40,618 nt of DNA from Bacteroidaceae bacterium (GCA_024683455.1 JAIKYE010000018.1:1-40618), one strand, 5' to 3'; shown: positions 23,000-32,223, numbered from the stretch's first letter. Numbers and translations are program-made. Notes: generated by a model from the letters alone, not told the origin.

Positions 23000-24502
23000 A
23001 TGCAAATGATAAAACAATCGGGCAGCAAGGCCTATTTATTCTCTATTGTTCTCGTTGCCGTACTGGGTGGACTTCTCTTTGGATATGACACAGCTGTTAT
23101 ATCCGGAGCAGAAAAAGGTCTGCAGGCATTCTTCAAGGAATCCGCTGATTTTGAATATACAGATGCATGGCACGGTTTTACCTCGGCCAGTGCATTAATA
23201 GGTTGCATTATAGGCTCTGCCATTTCAGGTTTTCTGGCAACAAATTTTGGGCGTAAGCGTTCACTGATAATCGCAGGTATGTTGTTTTTTATATCTGCAT
23301 TGGGAAGCATGGAGCCCGAATTCATATTCTTCGAGCATGGAGAACCCCTGTTCAATCTACTTATTACCTTTAATATCTATCGTATTATTGGCGGTATCGG
23401 CGTCGGCTTGGCTTCTGCCATCTGTCCCATGTATATTGGAGAGGTTGCTCCATCAAATATTAGAGGTATGCTGGTAAGCTGGAATCAATTTGCCATTATC
23501 TTTGGTCAGTTGGTAGTTTACTTTGTGAACTTCTTCATCTTAGGAGATCATATACAGCCATTGGTAGAGGAGATGGGCAAGGGTATTGCTGCCATCAACC
23601 CTGATGCTCAATGGACAGTAACTACCGGTTGGCGTTATATGTTCGGTTCCGAGGCTGTTCCTGCAGGTCTCTTTGCGCTGCTTATCTGTTTTGTCCCCGA
23701 AACGCCTCGTTATCTGGTAAGCATTGGACGATCTGATGTGGCTAAACGTATATTGGCAAAGATTAACGGAACAGATAAAGCTACACAAATTCTACAGGAT
23801 ATCAAGGACACCATGGTTGTCAAGACCGAGAAACTGATGACCTACGGATGGATGTGTATCTTCATAGGTATCATGCTAAGTGTGTTCCAGCAGGCCGTCG
23901 GGATCAATGCCGTCCTCTACTATGCTCCCCGAATCTTTGGCGATATGGGTATGGAAGATCCCATGATGATTACTGTCTTTATGGGTATCATCAACATTTT
24001 GTTTACATTAGTAGCCATCTTCACCGTGGAAAAATTAGGTCGTAAACCGCTGCTCATCTCAGGTTCTTTAGGTATGGCTATAGGTGCTTTTGGTGTTGCT
24101 ATGACTTTTGGTCATGCCGGATTCGAGACGGTGACCGCAACCAGCATTCTGGTTTACTCTGCTTCCTTCATGTTCTCTTGGGGCCCCATCTGCTGGGTTC
24201 TCATCGCAGAAATCTTCCCCAACACCATTCGTGGAGGTGCCGTTGCCATTGCAGTGGCATTCCAGTGGATATCCAATTTCATTGTCTCCAGTAGTTTTGT
24301 GCCTATGTTTAACCTGCATTTGACAGAGGGTGACGATTTTGGACATTGGTTTACCTATGGTCTTTACGGCATCCTATGTATATTGGCAGCCCTGTTTGTA
24401 TGGCGCTTGGTTCCCGAGACCAAAGGAAAAACACTAGAGGACATGACCGCGTTATGGAAAATGAAGAATGAAAGTTACCAAACAACTAACGGTAAAAAGT
24501 AA
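23000..24502 (+). CDS. xylE: D-xylose:H+ symporter-like MFS transporter
   Basis: A 500-residue sugar porter with 12 hydrophobic spans. Family signatures are GYDTAVISG in span 1, GRKRSL after span 2, PMYIGEVAPSNIRG, PETPRYLV at the central loop, QQAVGINAVLYYAPRIF in span 7, GRKPLL and VPETKGKTLEDM at the end. It imports a pentose or hexose with protons across the inner membrane. Substrate assignment to xylose rests on the next two genes, xylB and xylA, starting 11 bases downstream. The C-terminal 15 residues (KMKNESYQTTNG) come from an A-rich tract and look like recent, low-constraint sequence. Confidence 0.88.
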   Translation: MQMIKQSGSKAYLFSIVLVAVLGGLLFGYDTAVISGAEKGLQAFFKESADFEYTDAWHGFTSASALIGCIIGSAISGFLATNFGRKRSLIIAGMLFFISALGSMEPEFIFFEHGEPLFNLLITFNIYRIIGGIGVGLASAICPMYIGEVAPSNIRGMLVSWNQFAIIFGQLVVYFVNFFILGDHIQPLVEEMGKGIAAINPDAQWTVTTGWRYMFGSEAVPAGLFALLICFVPETPRYLVSIGRSDVAKRILAKINGTDKATQILQDIKDTMVVKTEKLMTYGWMCIFIGIMLSVFQQAVGINAVLYYAPRIFGDMGMEDPMMITVFMGIINILFTLVAIFTVEKLGRKPLLISGSLGMAIGAFGVAMTFGHAGFETVTATSILVYSASFMFSWGPICWVLIAEIFPNTIRGGAVAIAVAFQWISNFIVSSSFVPMFNLHLTEGDDFGHWFTYGLYGILCILAALFVWRLVPETKGKTLEDMTALWKMKNESYQTTNGKK

Positions 24503-24513
24503 ACTAATATACT

Positions 24514-26016
24514 ATGACTAGAAATTATCTATTAGGCTACGATGTGGGTAGCTCAAGCGTAAAAGCATCTTTGGTAGATGTTGAAAGCGGAGCATGCGTA
24601 GCATCAGCCTTTTATCCTAAGACTGAAGCTCCCATTAAGGCTGTCCGCCCTGGTTGGGCAGAGCAGGACCCTGACGCATGGTGGCAATACTTGAAAGATG
24701 CAACAGCCGATGTGCTAGCCCAGAGCGGTGCAGCAAAAGACGAGATAAAAGCTATTGGCATATCATATCAGATGCATGGTTTGGTGTGCGTAGATAAGAA
24801 CTTAAAACCCTTGCGCGATGCCATTATCTGGTGCGACTCGCGCGCTGTTCCCTACGGTCAGGAAGCATTTGAAACCTTGGGCAGCGAACTGTGCCTGAGC
24901 CATCTGTTAAATTCACCAGGCAACTTTACTGCTGCCAAACTGGCTTGGGTACGCGAGAACGAACCAGAAACTTTTAATAAAATATATAAGGTAATGCTAC
25001 CAGGTGACTATATTGCCTGCAAGCTTTCAGGAACACCAGCCACTACGGTAAGCGGACTCTCCGAGGGTATGATGTGGGACTTCAAGGACAACCGTCCTGC
25101 ACAGTTCCTTCTTGATTACTACGGTATCCCCGCCTCTATGCTTTCAAACATCGTTCCTACTTTCGGTGTTCAGGGAGAGGTTAATGCCGCTGCAGCAGCC
25201 GAACTGGGGCTTGCTGAAGGTACGCCCATCACCTATCGTGCTGGCGACCAGCCCAACAATGCCCTTTCACTGGATGTCTTCGAGCCAGGTGAAGCAGCTA
25301 CCACAGCTGGAACCTCTGGCGTAGTATATGGCGTTCTGGGTAATGTAGCATACGACCCACAGAGCCGTGTCAATACCTTTGCCCACGTTAACCATCAACT
25401 TTCAACTCTCAACTCTCAACTCTCAACAAGACTAGGGGTACTGCTATGCATCAATGGTACAGGTATCCTGAATTCCTGGATGCGTAAGAATGCCGCTCCT
25501 ACAGGTATTGGATATGCTGAGATGAATGACTTGGCAGCTCAGGCTCCTATTGGTGCCAACGGCCTCTCTATCCTACCCTTCGGCAATGGTGCCGAACGCG
25601 TGCTCTGCAACAAGGAAGTAGGCGCCAGCATTCACGGCATCAACTTCAACACCCATACGCAGGCTCACCTATTACGTGCTGCTCAGGAAGGCATCGTATT
25701 CAGCTTTGCCTATGGTATGGAGGTGATGCAAGAGATGGGTATGAGCCTGAAGACCATACGTGCAGGCAAGGCCAATATGTTCCTCAGCCCCATATTCCGT
25801 AACACCTTGGCCGGTGTAACGGGTGCAACCATCGAGCTCTGCGATACCGACGGCAGCGTAGGTGCTGCCCGTGGCGCAGGTATGGGAGCCGGCATCTATG
25901 CAGACCACAAAGAAGCCTTCACAGCCTTGAAGAAACTGGAGGTAATAGAGCCAGTAGCAAAAGATCAAGCAGCTTATCGCGAAGCCTATGAGAGGTGGCA
26001 TCAGCTCATTCCCTAA
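24514..26016 (+). CDS. xylB: Xylulokinase
   Basis: A 500-residue FGGY carbohydrate kinase that phosphorylates D-xylulose. Visible motifs are GYDVGSSSVKASL (ATP/phosphate loop) at residues 8-20, SYQMHGLV, WCDSR, RAGDQPNNALS with the catalytic Asp at 245, TAGTSGV and the C-terminal GAARGAGMGAGIY. It sits 11 bases after the transporter and 61 bases before xylose isomerase. At residues 295-305 it contains QLSTLNSQLST, encoded by five copies of a seven-base unit, in a loop between conserved VNTFAHVNH and LGVLLCINGTG. This looks like an inserted simple repeat that kept the frame. Confidence 0.95.
   Translation: MTRNYLLGYDVGSSSVKASLVDVESGACVASAFYPKTEAPIKAVRPGWAEQDPDAWWQYLKDATADVLAQSGAAKDEIKAIGISYQMHGLVCVDKNLKPLRDAIIWCDSRAVPYGQEAFETLGSELCLSHLLNSPGNFTAAKLAWVRENEPETFNKIYKVMLPGDYIACKLSGTPATTVSGLSEGMMWDFKDNRPAQFLLDYYGIPASMLSNIVPTFGVQGEVNAAAAAELGLAEGTPITYRAGDQPNNALSLDVFEPGEAATTAGTSGVVYGVLGNVAYDPQSRVNTFAHVNHQLSTLNSQLSTRLGVLLCINGTGILNSWMRKNAAPTGIGYAEMNDLAAQAPIGANGLSILPFGNGAERVLCNKEVGASIHGINFNTHTQAHLLRAAQEGIVFSFAYGMEVMQEMGMSLKTIRAGKANMFLSPIFRNTLAGVTGATIELCDTDGSVGAARGAGMGAGIYADHKEAFTALKKLEVIEPVAKDQAAYREAYERWHQLIP
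25395..25428 (+). repeat. Heptanucleotide tandem repeat inside xylB
   Basis: Five head-to-tail copies of TCAACTY (TCAACTT, then three TCAACTC, then a partial TCAACA) at 25395-25428. Translated, they give the Gln-Leu-Ser-Thr-rich loop of the kinase. A related CAACTTTCAACTT string occurs at about 12889-12901 between pdxT and pdxS. Confidence 0.8.
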
Positions 26017-26077
26017 GGACCTTAAGAACTTTAAGGACCCTAACGACTTTATATTAACACCTTAAATAAAATCACAA

Positions 26078-27385
26078 ATGAAACAGTATTTTCCAGAAAT
26101 TTCCGCCATCAAGTTTGAAGGCGTAGAGAGCAAGAATCCTCTGGCCTATCGTTATTACGACAAGGACCGTGTGGTTATGGGCAAGAAGATGAGTGAGTGG
26201 TTCAAGTTTGCTATGGCATGGTGGCACACACTATGTGCTGAGGGTTCCGACCAGTTTGGTGGTGGCACCAAGTCGTTCCCATGGAACACAGCTGCCGACC
26301 CCGTTCAGGCTGCCAAGGAGAAGGCTGACGCAGGCTTCGAGATAATGCAGAAGTTAGGTATCGAGTACTATTGCTTCCACGATGTTGACCTCGTAGCTGA
26401 GGCAGCTACCGTAGAGGAGTACGAGAAGAACCTGAAGGAAGTGGTTGCATACCTGAAGCAGAAGCAGGCCGAGACCGGCATCAAGCTGCTCTGGGGTACA
26501 GCCAACGTATTCGGCAACAAGCGTTACATGAACGGTGCCAGCACCAACCCCGACTTCGACGTTGTAGCACGTGCTATTGTTCAGATTAAGAATGCCATCG
26601 ATGCAACCATCGAGTTGGGTGGTACCAACTACGTATTCTGGGGTGGTCGTGAAGGTTACATGAGCCTTCTGAACACTGATATGAAGCGTGAAAAGGAGCA
26701 TATGGCTACCATGCTGACAATGGCTCGCGACTATGCTCGCAGCAGGGACTTCAAAGGAACCTTCTTAATTGAGCCAAAACCCATGGAGCCCAGCAAGCAC
26801 CAGTATGATGTGGACACAGAGACCGTTATTGGTTTCCTAAAGGCACACAATCTGGATAAGGACTTCAAGGTAAACATCGAAGTGAACCACGCAACTCTGG
26901 CAGGTCACACCTTCGAGCATGAGTTGGCTTGCGCTGTTGATGCCGGCATGCTGGGTAGCATCGACGCAAACCGTGGTGACTACCAGAACGGATGGGATAC
27001 CGACCAGTTCCCCATCGATCACTACGAACTGACTCAGGCTATGATGCAGATTATCCGTGGTGGCGGCTTCAAGGACGGAGGTACCAACTTCGATGCCAAG
27101 ACCCGTCGTAACAGCACCGACCTTGAAGATATCTTCATCGCTCATATCGCTGCTATGGACGCTATGGCTCACGCCCTGCTCAGTGCAGCAGATATTATAG
27201 AGAAGTCTCCCCTCCCCGCTATGTTGAAGGAACGTTATGCCAGCTTCGACAAGGGCGAAGGTAAGAAGTTCGAGGAAGGTAAGATGACCCTCGAGGAGGC
27301 TTATGCTTACGGCAAGAAGGTTGGAGAGCCCAAGCAGACAAGCGGAAAGCAAGAGCTTTACGAAGCTATCGTAAATATGTACTAA
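26078..27385 (+). CDS. xylA: Xylose isomerase
   Basis: A 435-residue class II xylose isomerase that converts D-xylose to D-xylulose using two divalent metals. Motifs seen are [17 protein letters not shown] near the N-terminus, FHDVDL (active-site His), [24 protein letters not shown] and [17 protein letters not shown], and [17 protein letters not shown] with metal ligands. Length is normal. It closes the xylE-xylB-xylA operon. The 61-base gap before it (26017-26077) carries a repetitive AAGGACC/CTTAAG string rather than any recognisable site. A strong terminator follows 26 bases after the stop. Confidence 0.97.
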   Translation: MKQYFPEISAIKFEGVESKNPLAYRYYDKDRVVMGKKMSEWFKFAMAWWHTLCAEGSDQFGGGTKSFPWNTAADPVQAAKEKADAGFEIMQKLGIEYYCFHDVDLVAEAATVEEYEKNLKEVVAYLKQKQAETGIKLLWGTANVFGNKRYMNGASTNPDFDVVARAIVQIKNAIDATIELGGTNYVFWGGREGYMSLLNTDMKREKEHMATMLTMARDYARSRDFKGTFLIEPKPMEPSKHQYDVDTETVIGFLKAHNLDKDFKVNIEVNHATLAGHTFEHELACAVDAGMLGSIDANRGDYQNGWDTDQFPIDHYELTQAMMQIIRGGGFKDGGTNFDAKTRRNSTDLEDIFIAHIAAMDAMAHALLSAADIIEKSPLPAMLKERYASFDKGEGKKFEEGKMTLEEAYAYGKKVGEPKQTSGKQELYEAIVNMY

Positions 27386-27411
27386 TCTATCTCAAATATA
27401 TATATATTGCG

Positions 27412-27448
27412 AAAAGGGGGCTCTCGGTATCTTGAGAGGCCCCTTTTT
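27412..27448 (+). terminator. Strong rho-independent terminator after xylA
   Basis: AAAAGGGGGCTCTC at 27412-27425 pairs with GAGAGGCCCCTTTT at 27434-27447 with a single internal mismatch and an 8-base loop, followed by further T. The stem is nearly symmetrical with A and T runs at both ends, so it can also end the convergent TonB receptor transcript. Confidence 0.85.
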
Positions 27449-27468
27449 CTGCAGGATATTTACAAAAC

Positions 27469-29889
27469 TTAAAAGTGGAAACTTAAATCAAATCCGCATT
27501 GGAAGGGATTGCCACGCTGAGCCATAAATACCTCACGCCCCGTAGCCTTACTTGAGAAAGCAAAGGTATTATATTTACTGTCTGTAATATTGCGCGCCCA
27601 AAGGTTTAGTTTACATAGTCCTAAGTCTGCCAATACATGGGCGCCAAGTACCGCATAGAAATTCTGAGAATAGGTGTTAGACTCATCCCACCAGATTTTT
27701 CCCTGACCATTCATATTGGCACCAACGGTCAGACCCTTCAGGACTGAACAGTTGGTATCGAACGTGTAATCAACTATGGCAGAAAGTGTGTGCGCAGGAA
27801 CGTAAGGTACTTTCTTGCCTTTGTAGTCTATTTCATCTGCGTTTCTGCTGGCACGGTTCTTATATTCCTTAAAAGCTGCATGAGTATAGCCATAACCCAA
27901 TGACCATGCAAGGTGATTGCTGACGGCACTACCGCGCAATGTCAGTTCCATACCACAACTATAACTCTTTCCCGCATTTACCATCTTACGTCCGTAACCG
28001 TAATCCTCCGTAAAAACTGAAAGTTGCTGATTACGTATCAGCATGTAGAAAAAATTCAGGTCGGCATGTATCAGGTTGTTGAAGAGATTGGCATGTGTAC
28101 CCAACTCATAGTTCCATGACTCTTCGGGTTTGAACTTGATACCCTCACAGATTGATTCGTATTTTGCCTCATCTATGGTAACAATGCTTTCTACATTCTG
28201 ATGTGTGCTCTGTGCCTCCTGAGCAGCTGCCATAATAACATTTGAATTGGTCTGAAGATCGTTCTGGATGATATCGCCAAACGACTGTATGTTGAATCCA
28301 CCGGCACGATAGCCCTTAGTAACGGTAGCATAGATGTTACTGCCATTATCAAACTTATAGGTCAAGCCAAACTTAGGCAACAACTGACTGAATCCTGCCG
28401 ACTCTGTGTGATCATAGAGCGAAAGAACACGTGCCATGGCATCCTGTCCCATTATGCTGAAGTTCAGGCGGAAGTCACCCTTGGTGTCATACGCTATCTT
28501 GGAATGTGTATAGTCATAGCGCAGACCTGCGGTTGCCGTCAGACGGTCTGTCAGATCGAAGTTCGACTCGTGATATACACCAATGTTTGCCTGTGGTGTA
28601 TGGAAGAGACAAGGAACCAACATTTGTACTCCTATGTGCACACCGCCAGCTTGCTCGATGGTTGCCTTAGCTGCTGCCTCAGGCATACGGGCCGACATAG
28701 AAGCCAAAATGGAATTGTAGATGCCAGCCTCAGCCTGATCTAGACGCATGTTCTTCTTCATCATATCACCAAAAGCTGTTCCAAAGGTGTTGGGAGCTGT
28801 TGTTTTCAGCCACTGATATGAACCAAACACGCCTGTTGTCCAATGCCAACGGCTCTGGTTATTACTTTTGAAGGTAAACTCCTGCGTAATAGCATTGCTC
28901 AACTGAGACTGGTCAACAACAATAAAATCAATAGATGAGTAATCGTTGTCCATCAGCAGGTTGTCCTTCAGATACTGATAGCTGGTGTTGGAACTGAAAT
29001 CAAATCCTTCGCCACGATATTTCACTACCATACCCGTATTAAGCATATTACGATTATATTTACCTTGCTTATCTTGGTCTGGTTCTGAGATGACTTTTCC
29101 GCTTTCAGGCTCTAGCTCACCATAGGGATATGCATGCTGTTTTACATACTGATAGTCAGCCATCCAGTCGAACGACAATTTATCGGTAGGCTGATATACC
29201 AGACGCAGTCTGCTTCCTGCCTCGTTCATGTCGTCGGCGCGCTCACCTGTCAGTGTATTTTTCCAGAAGCCATTGGTGCCATTATAGAAAGCGCCTACAG
29301 AATAAGCCAGTTTATCATTTACCTTATTATAATGGCTCACCTCAGCATTACGGTACATGTGGGTGCCAAAACCCAAGTTGACATCTGTTCCCTGATAACG
29401 CAACGGGTTCTTGGTATATTGACGTACCAATCCACCCTCGGTATTGATACCATAAAGTGTACCTTGGGGACCACGGAGTACATCTACACGCTCTAACTGC
29501 CATACGTGACTGTTAAAGGCAGACTTGTTCATCAAGGGAATATCATCCACGTATATACCCATAGAAGGACTGTTTACGCGAGACCCGATACCACGTACGT
29601 ATATAGAGGAGGTGAAACGAGCACCATAGTCCGGCATCACAAAAGCAGGAACATAACTTGAGATGTCGCGCAGGTCACGGACGCCAAGGTTTCCCATCTC
29701 CTTTCCTGTCATAACTGTAGAACTTACGGGCTGCAGTCTCAGGCTCTTGAACTCCTTGATTCTGGGTGCAATAACCACCTCATCAAGATTATACACGCGT
29801 GATGAGTCTATGGGTGCTTCTTCCGTCTCGGCTTTTACCGAGGAAACAACCCCAGCAAGAAGCGATGCTGCAATAATAATTCTTTTCAT
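27469..29889 (-). CDS. TonB-dependent outer-membrane receptor, haem/porphyrin-type candidate
   Basis: An 806-residue receptor with a signal peptide (1-20). A plug domain follows from about residue 30 (NLDEVVIAPR, VRDLRDISSYVPAF, YVRGIGSRVNSPSMGIYVDD, RVDVLRGPQGTLYG), then a barrel ending in GFDLSFHF with terminal Phe. It has no N-terminal CarboxypepD_reg domain and no SusD partner, so it is not a SusC-type glycan porter; it resembles siderophore, haem or vitamin receptors. It starts 11 bases after hemG on the same strand. That pairing suggests it brings in a porphyrin, haem or haem precursor. The substrate is inferred from context only. Confidence 0.85.
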   Translation of the reverse strand: MKRIIIAASLLAGVVSSVKAETEEAPIDSSRVYNLDEVVIAPRIKEFKSLRLQPVSSTVMTGKEMGNLGVRDLRDISSYVPAFVMPDYGARFTSSIYVRGIGSRVNSPSMGIYVDDIPLMNKSAFNSHVWQLERVDVLRGPQGTLYGINTEGGLVRQYTKNPLRYQGTDVNLGFGTHMYRNAEVSHYNKVNDKLAYSVGAFYNGTNGFWKNTLTGERADDMNEAGSRLRLVYQPTDKLSFDWMADYQYVKQHAYPYGELEPESGKVISEPDQDKQGKYNRNMLNTGMVVKYRGEGFDFSSNTSYQYLKDNLLMDNDYSSIDFIVVDQSQLSNAITQEFTFKSNNQSRWHWTTGVFGSYQWLKTTAPNTFGTAFGDMMKKNMRLDQAEAGIYNSILASMSARMPEAAAKATIEQAGGVHIGVQMLVPCLFHTPQANIGVYHESNFDLTDRLTATAGLRYDYTHSKIAYDTKGDFRLNFSIMGQDAMARVLSLYDHTESAGFSQLLPKFGLTYKFDNGSNIYATVTKGYRAGGFNIQSFGDIIQNDLQTNSNVIMAAAQEAQSTHQNVESIVTIDEAKYESICEGIKFKPEESWNYELGTHANLFNNLIHADLNFFYMLIRNQQLSVFTEDYGYGRKMVNAGKSYSCGMELTLRGSAVSNHLAWSLGYGYTHAAFKEYKNRASRNADEIDYKGKKVPYVPAHTLSAIVDYTFDTNCSVLKGLTVGANMNGQGKIWWDESNTYSQNFYAVLGAHVLADLGLCKLNLWARNITDSKYNTFAFSSKATGREVFMAQRGNPFQCGFDLSFHF

Positions 29890-29900
29890 TTCTTTATATG

Positions 29901-31289
29901 TTATTCTGGTTTTATTATTCTTTTTACCATGTTTGCGGCCTGTGTGATGCGGTGGCCCATTCCTATTCCGTCTTGTAGGTTGCCACCAATGATAAGACCT
30001 GAATATTGTCTCTCTATGGAACTCACAGCAGAGAGACGCTGTTCGCTGTCTACCTCATATTGCGGTATAGCGTATTGGTGACGCGAAATATTGATAAAAT
30101 CAGGCTTTGCCTCCAACGGGAACTTCAGCATAGCGTGTAAACCTTCTGTTACGATATCTTTTATTTCGTCGTCACTCTTCTCCATCATCTCTGGATGTTT
30201 GGAACCTCCTAAAAAGAAAGAGAACAAAGCACCACCCTTAGGAGCACGCTGCGTGAAGCAGGCTGATGGGAACAGAATTCCCAATAGTTTTTGCCTTTCT
30301 TTCGTGGGGACTAAACCGCCAAAGGCACAATAATCACCACCAAAGGTATCTGGCATACCTACATTCACTTCAATGATGGGTGCATATACCAACTTGGCAA
30401 TATCATCCATTCGCTTCTTATCAACAAAAGGCAACAGCTCTGGAAGGTTATAGGCTCCGCATGTAGTAATGACCCACTGGCTTTGCAGTTGCTGCACCTG
30501 TCCATCGGCACCAATGAATGTTGTTATCCAACCATTTCCCTCAGGGTTTATCCGTACATCCTTTACACCTAAGGATATATTTTCCTTACCGATATAATCG
30601 GCCTCAGCCTGTGTAATCTGGCTCAGACCGCCTTGAGCAGAGAAAACCTTCTTCGTAGCCAGACGGTCACGTTCAGTTTTCGGTTCTTTCATTTTGGCAA
30701 TACTGCCGCGTATGAAACTGCCATATCCCTGTTCCAAAGCATAGAGTTTGGGCAAAGCAAAGCGTACTACCAACTTATCTGGATTACCTGCATAGACACC
30801 AGAGATAAAAGGGTCAACTGCATAGTCAAGAAACGACTTACCTAAACGTCGGACCGTCAGTGAAGCTATGCTCTCATTGGGATTATTGCCTCGCTTGCGC
30901 CAAGGTTCCCCAAGGATACGCAACTTATCTGAGAAGCGAAACAAAGGAGTGGTGATACCACTGAACAGTCCCGAAGGAAGGTCGTAGAAACGCTTTCCCT
31001 TCCATATCAGTCGGCGCTTGGCAGCATCAGGGGCAGTTTCCAATTGGCAACGGCCTTCGGATGTTATAGCCAGGTCATTCATCAGCTCAGCCACCTCTGG
31101 TGTTGAAACAGCTCCTGTGGAAGGACCCGTTTCAAATATATAATGTTTAACGCGCTGTGTCTGTATTTGTCCGCCGACACGGTTGTCGGTCTCGACAACA
31201 TGCACATGGACACCCTTGCGCTTTAGCCAGTAGGCTGTGCTCAAACCTGTGATGCCTGCACCAATTACTGTGACTTCAGTCTGTTCCAT
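29901..31289 (-). CDS. hemG: Protoporphyrinogen oxidase (HemG/HemY-type, FAD-dependent)
   Basis: A 462-residue flavoenzyme that oxidises protoporphyrinogen IX (or coproporphyrinogen) late in haem synthesis. It has the N-terminal VIGAGITGLSTAYWLKRKG dinucleotide fold, ETGPSTGA, a HemY-like AVDPFISGVYAGNPDKL and the C-terminal GLIIGGNLQDGIGMGHRI FAD-closing motif. The frame extends to a TTG at 31319, but the -7 element TACCTTTG (31317-31324) covers that codon. ATG at 31289 with AGGA before it and the usual short lead was chosen; ATG at 31307 is possible. It is the first gene of an operon with the TonB receptor. Co-transcription suggests use of imported porphyrin rather than complete synthesis. 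Confidence 0.88.
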   Translation of the reverse strand: MEQTEVTVIGAGITGLSTAYWLKRKGVHVHVVETDNRVGGQIQTQRVKHYIFETGPSTGAVSTPEVAELMNDLAITSEGRCQLETAPDAAKRRLIWKGKRFYDLPSGLFSGITTPLFRFSDKLRILGEPWRKRGNNPNESIASLTVRRLGKSFLDYAVDPFISGVYAGNPDKLVVRFALPKLYALEQGYGSFIRGSIAKMKEPKTERDRLATKKVFSAQGGLSQITQAEADYIGKENISLGVKDVRINPEGNGWITTFIGADGQVQQLQSQWVITTCGAYNLPELLPFVDKKRMDDIAKLVYAPIIEVNVGMPDTFGGDYCAFGGLVPTKERQKLLGILFPSACFTQRAPKGGALFSFFLGGSKHPEMMEKSDDEIKDIVTEGLHAMLKFPLEAKPDFINISRHQYAIPQYEVDSEQRLSAVSSIERQYSGLIIGGNLQDGIGMGHRITQAANMVKRIIKPE

Positions 31290-31316
31290 TATCCTGTGGT
31301 CTGTCATTTTCGGGTG

Positions 31317-31324
31317 CAAAGGTA
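31317..31324 (-). promoter_or_regulatory. -7 element of the hemG-TonB receptor operon
   Basis: The minus strand reads TACCTTTG at this place, an exact TAnnTTTG match. It decides the hemG start because it overlaps the first in-frame start codon. The expected transcription start is near 31310-31313. Confidence 0.6.
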
Positions 31325-31444
31325 CAAAGATGCGCTTATACTCACAATCCTCATTTATATGGATTTTGAGCTTAAGAAAGGTGTACGGACATAAAAAACT
31401 GTTAATATTTATCTCATAAATTCAGAATATTAAGGAAATCACAT

Positions 31445-31452
31445 TATATTTG
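31445..31452 (+). promoter_or_regulatory. -7 element of the membrane-tethered regulator gene
   Basis: TATATTTG is an exact TAnnTTTG match 30 bases before the start codon at 31483. The -33 region has no clear TTTG, so the promoter may be weak or need an activator. Confidence 0.5.
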
Positions 31453-31482
31453 TAGCAAAAAAAATAGCAAAAAGCATCTAAT

Positions 31483-32184
31483 ATGAGACAACAACAATGT
31501 GCCGCTATTATCCTATTTGCACTTATCATAGCATCCAGTCTGACTAGTTTCGGCTGCTATAGTTGCATGAGCAGACGTGTTAATGAGGATATGAACCGTG
31601 CCCTTGCCCTGACTATGCAGGAACAGCAGAGCGATGTTATCTGCCAGGATACTATACGAACCTTCAACAGCCATTTGCAGATTGCCGACCTCAAAGGCAA
31701 GGCTATTCTTGCCGTAGATGCACGCGGCAAGCGCTTCAAGGCGTACGCTCATTGTTCTGAAGCCACTATCTTTAGCCTGTCAGACCAGCGGCCAGCTATC
31801 CTTATGTGGTCCATATCGTTCCTTTGGGCTATGTATATGTGGTACAGACGCCAGCAAGGCAAAGCCAATATGCTACCATTAACAACCATAGAGAATGGAT
31901 TTGGCGGACTCACCTATTCCGAGACAGAAGGCCTGTTCTATACGGCTGACGGAAAAACTGTGGAGCTAACCCCTATGCAGCAGCAATTAATGGAGATGTT
32001 CTATAAATCACCAACCCACTCATTAAGCAAAAAGGAAATCTGCGATGCCCTTTGGCCCAAGAAACCAGATGCAAGCGATACACTCTATACACTTATCAGA
32101 AGACTGAAACCTGTCGTAGAGCAACATTCGCAGTTGAAAATCGAGTCGAACAGAGGAAAAGCATACCAACTGAAAATCAATTAG
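31483..32184 (+). CDS. Membrane-tethered winged-helix (OmpR/PhoB-type) transcriptional regulator
   Basis: A 233-residue protein. Residues about 8-25 form one hydrophobic span, residues 26-100 an extracytoplasmic domain with cysteines (GCYSCMSRR, CQDTIRTFN), and residues about 104-119 a second span (AILMWSISFLWAMYMW). Residues 140-233 are a winged-helix domain of the Trans_reg_C type (VELTPMQQQLMEMFY, SKKEICDALWP, LYTLIRRLKPVVEQ, KIESNRGKAYQLK). The DNA-binding domain is on the cytoplasmic side, so the protein looks like a one-component envelope sensor, similar in principle to ToxR/CadC but with the DNA-binding part at the C-terminus. Such proteins are frequent in Prevotella and Bacteroides. 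It is followed by three direct repeats and a DUF2723 gene, its likely target. Confidence 0.75.
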   Translation: MRQQQCAAIILFALIIASSLTSFGCYSCMSRRVNEDMNRALALTMQEQQSDVICQDTIRTFNSHLQIADLKGKAILAVDARGKRFKAYAHCSEATIFSLSDQRPAILMWSISFLWAMYMWYRRQQGKANMLPLTTIENGFGGLTYSETEGLFYTADGKTVELTPMQQQLMEMFYKSPTHSLSKKEICDALWPKKPDASDTLYTLIRRLKPVVEQHSQLKIESNRGKAYQLKIN

Positions 32185-32194
32185 ATAGCTTTTC

Positions 32195-32223
32195 TGTCAG
32201 ACAAATGTCAGATTAATGTCAGG
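32195..32223 (+). promoter_or_regulatory. Three 11-bp-spaced TGTCAG direct repeats (Pho-box-like operator)
   Basis: TGTCAGA at 32195-32201, TGTCAGA at 32206-32212 and TGTCAGG at 32217-32223 repeat exactly every 11 bases, separated by A/T-rich 4-base spacers. This is the geometry of sites bound head-to-tail by OmpR/PhoB-type winged-helix proteins, and the half-site resembles the E. coli Pho box (CTGTCAT). The repeats end about 45 bases before the expected start of the DUF2723 transcript. The binding protein could be the regulator encoded just upstream or a PhoB homologue. Confidence 0.65.
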
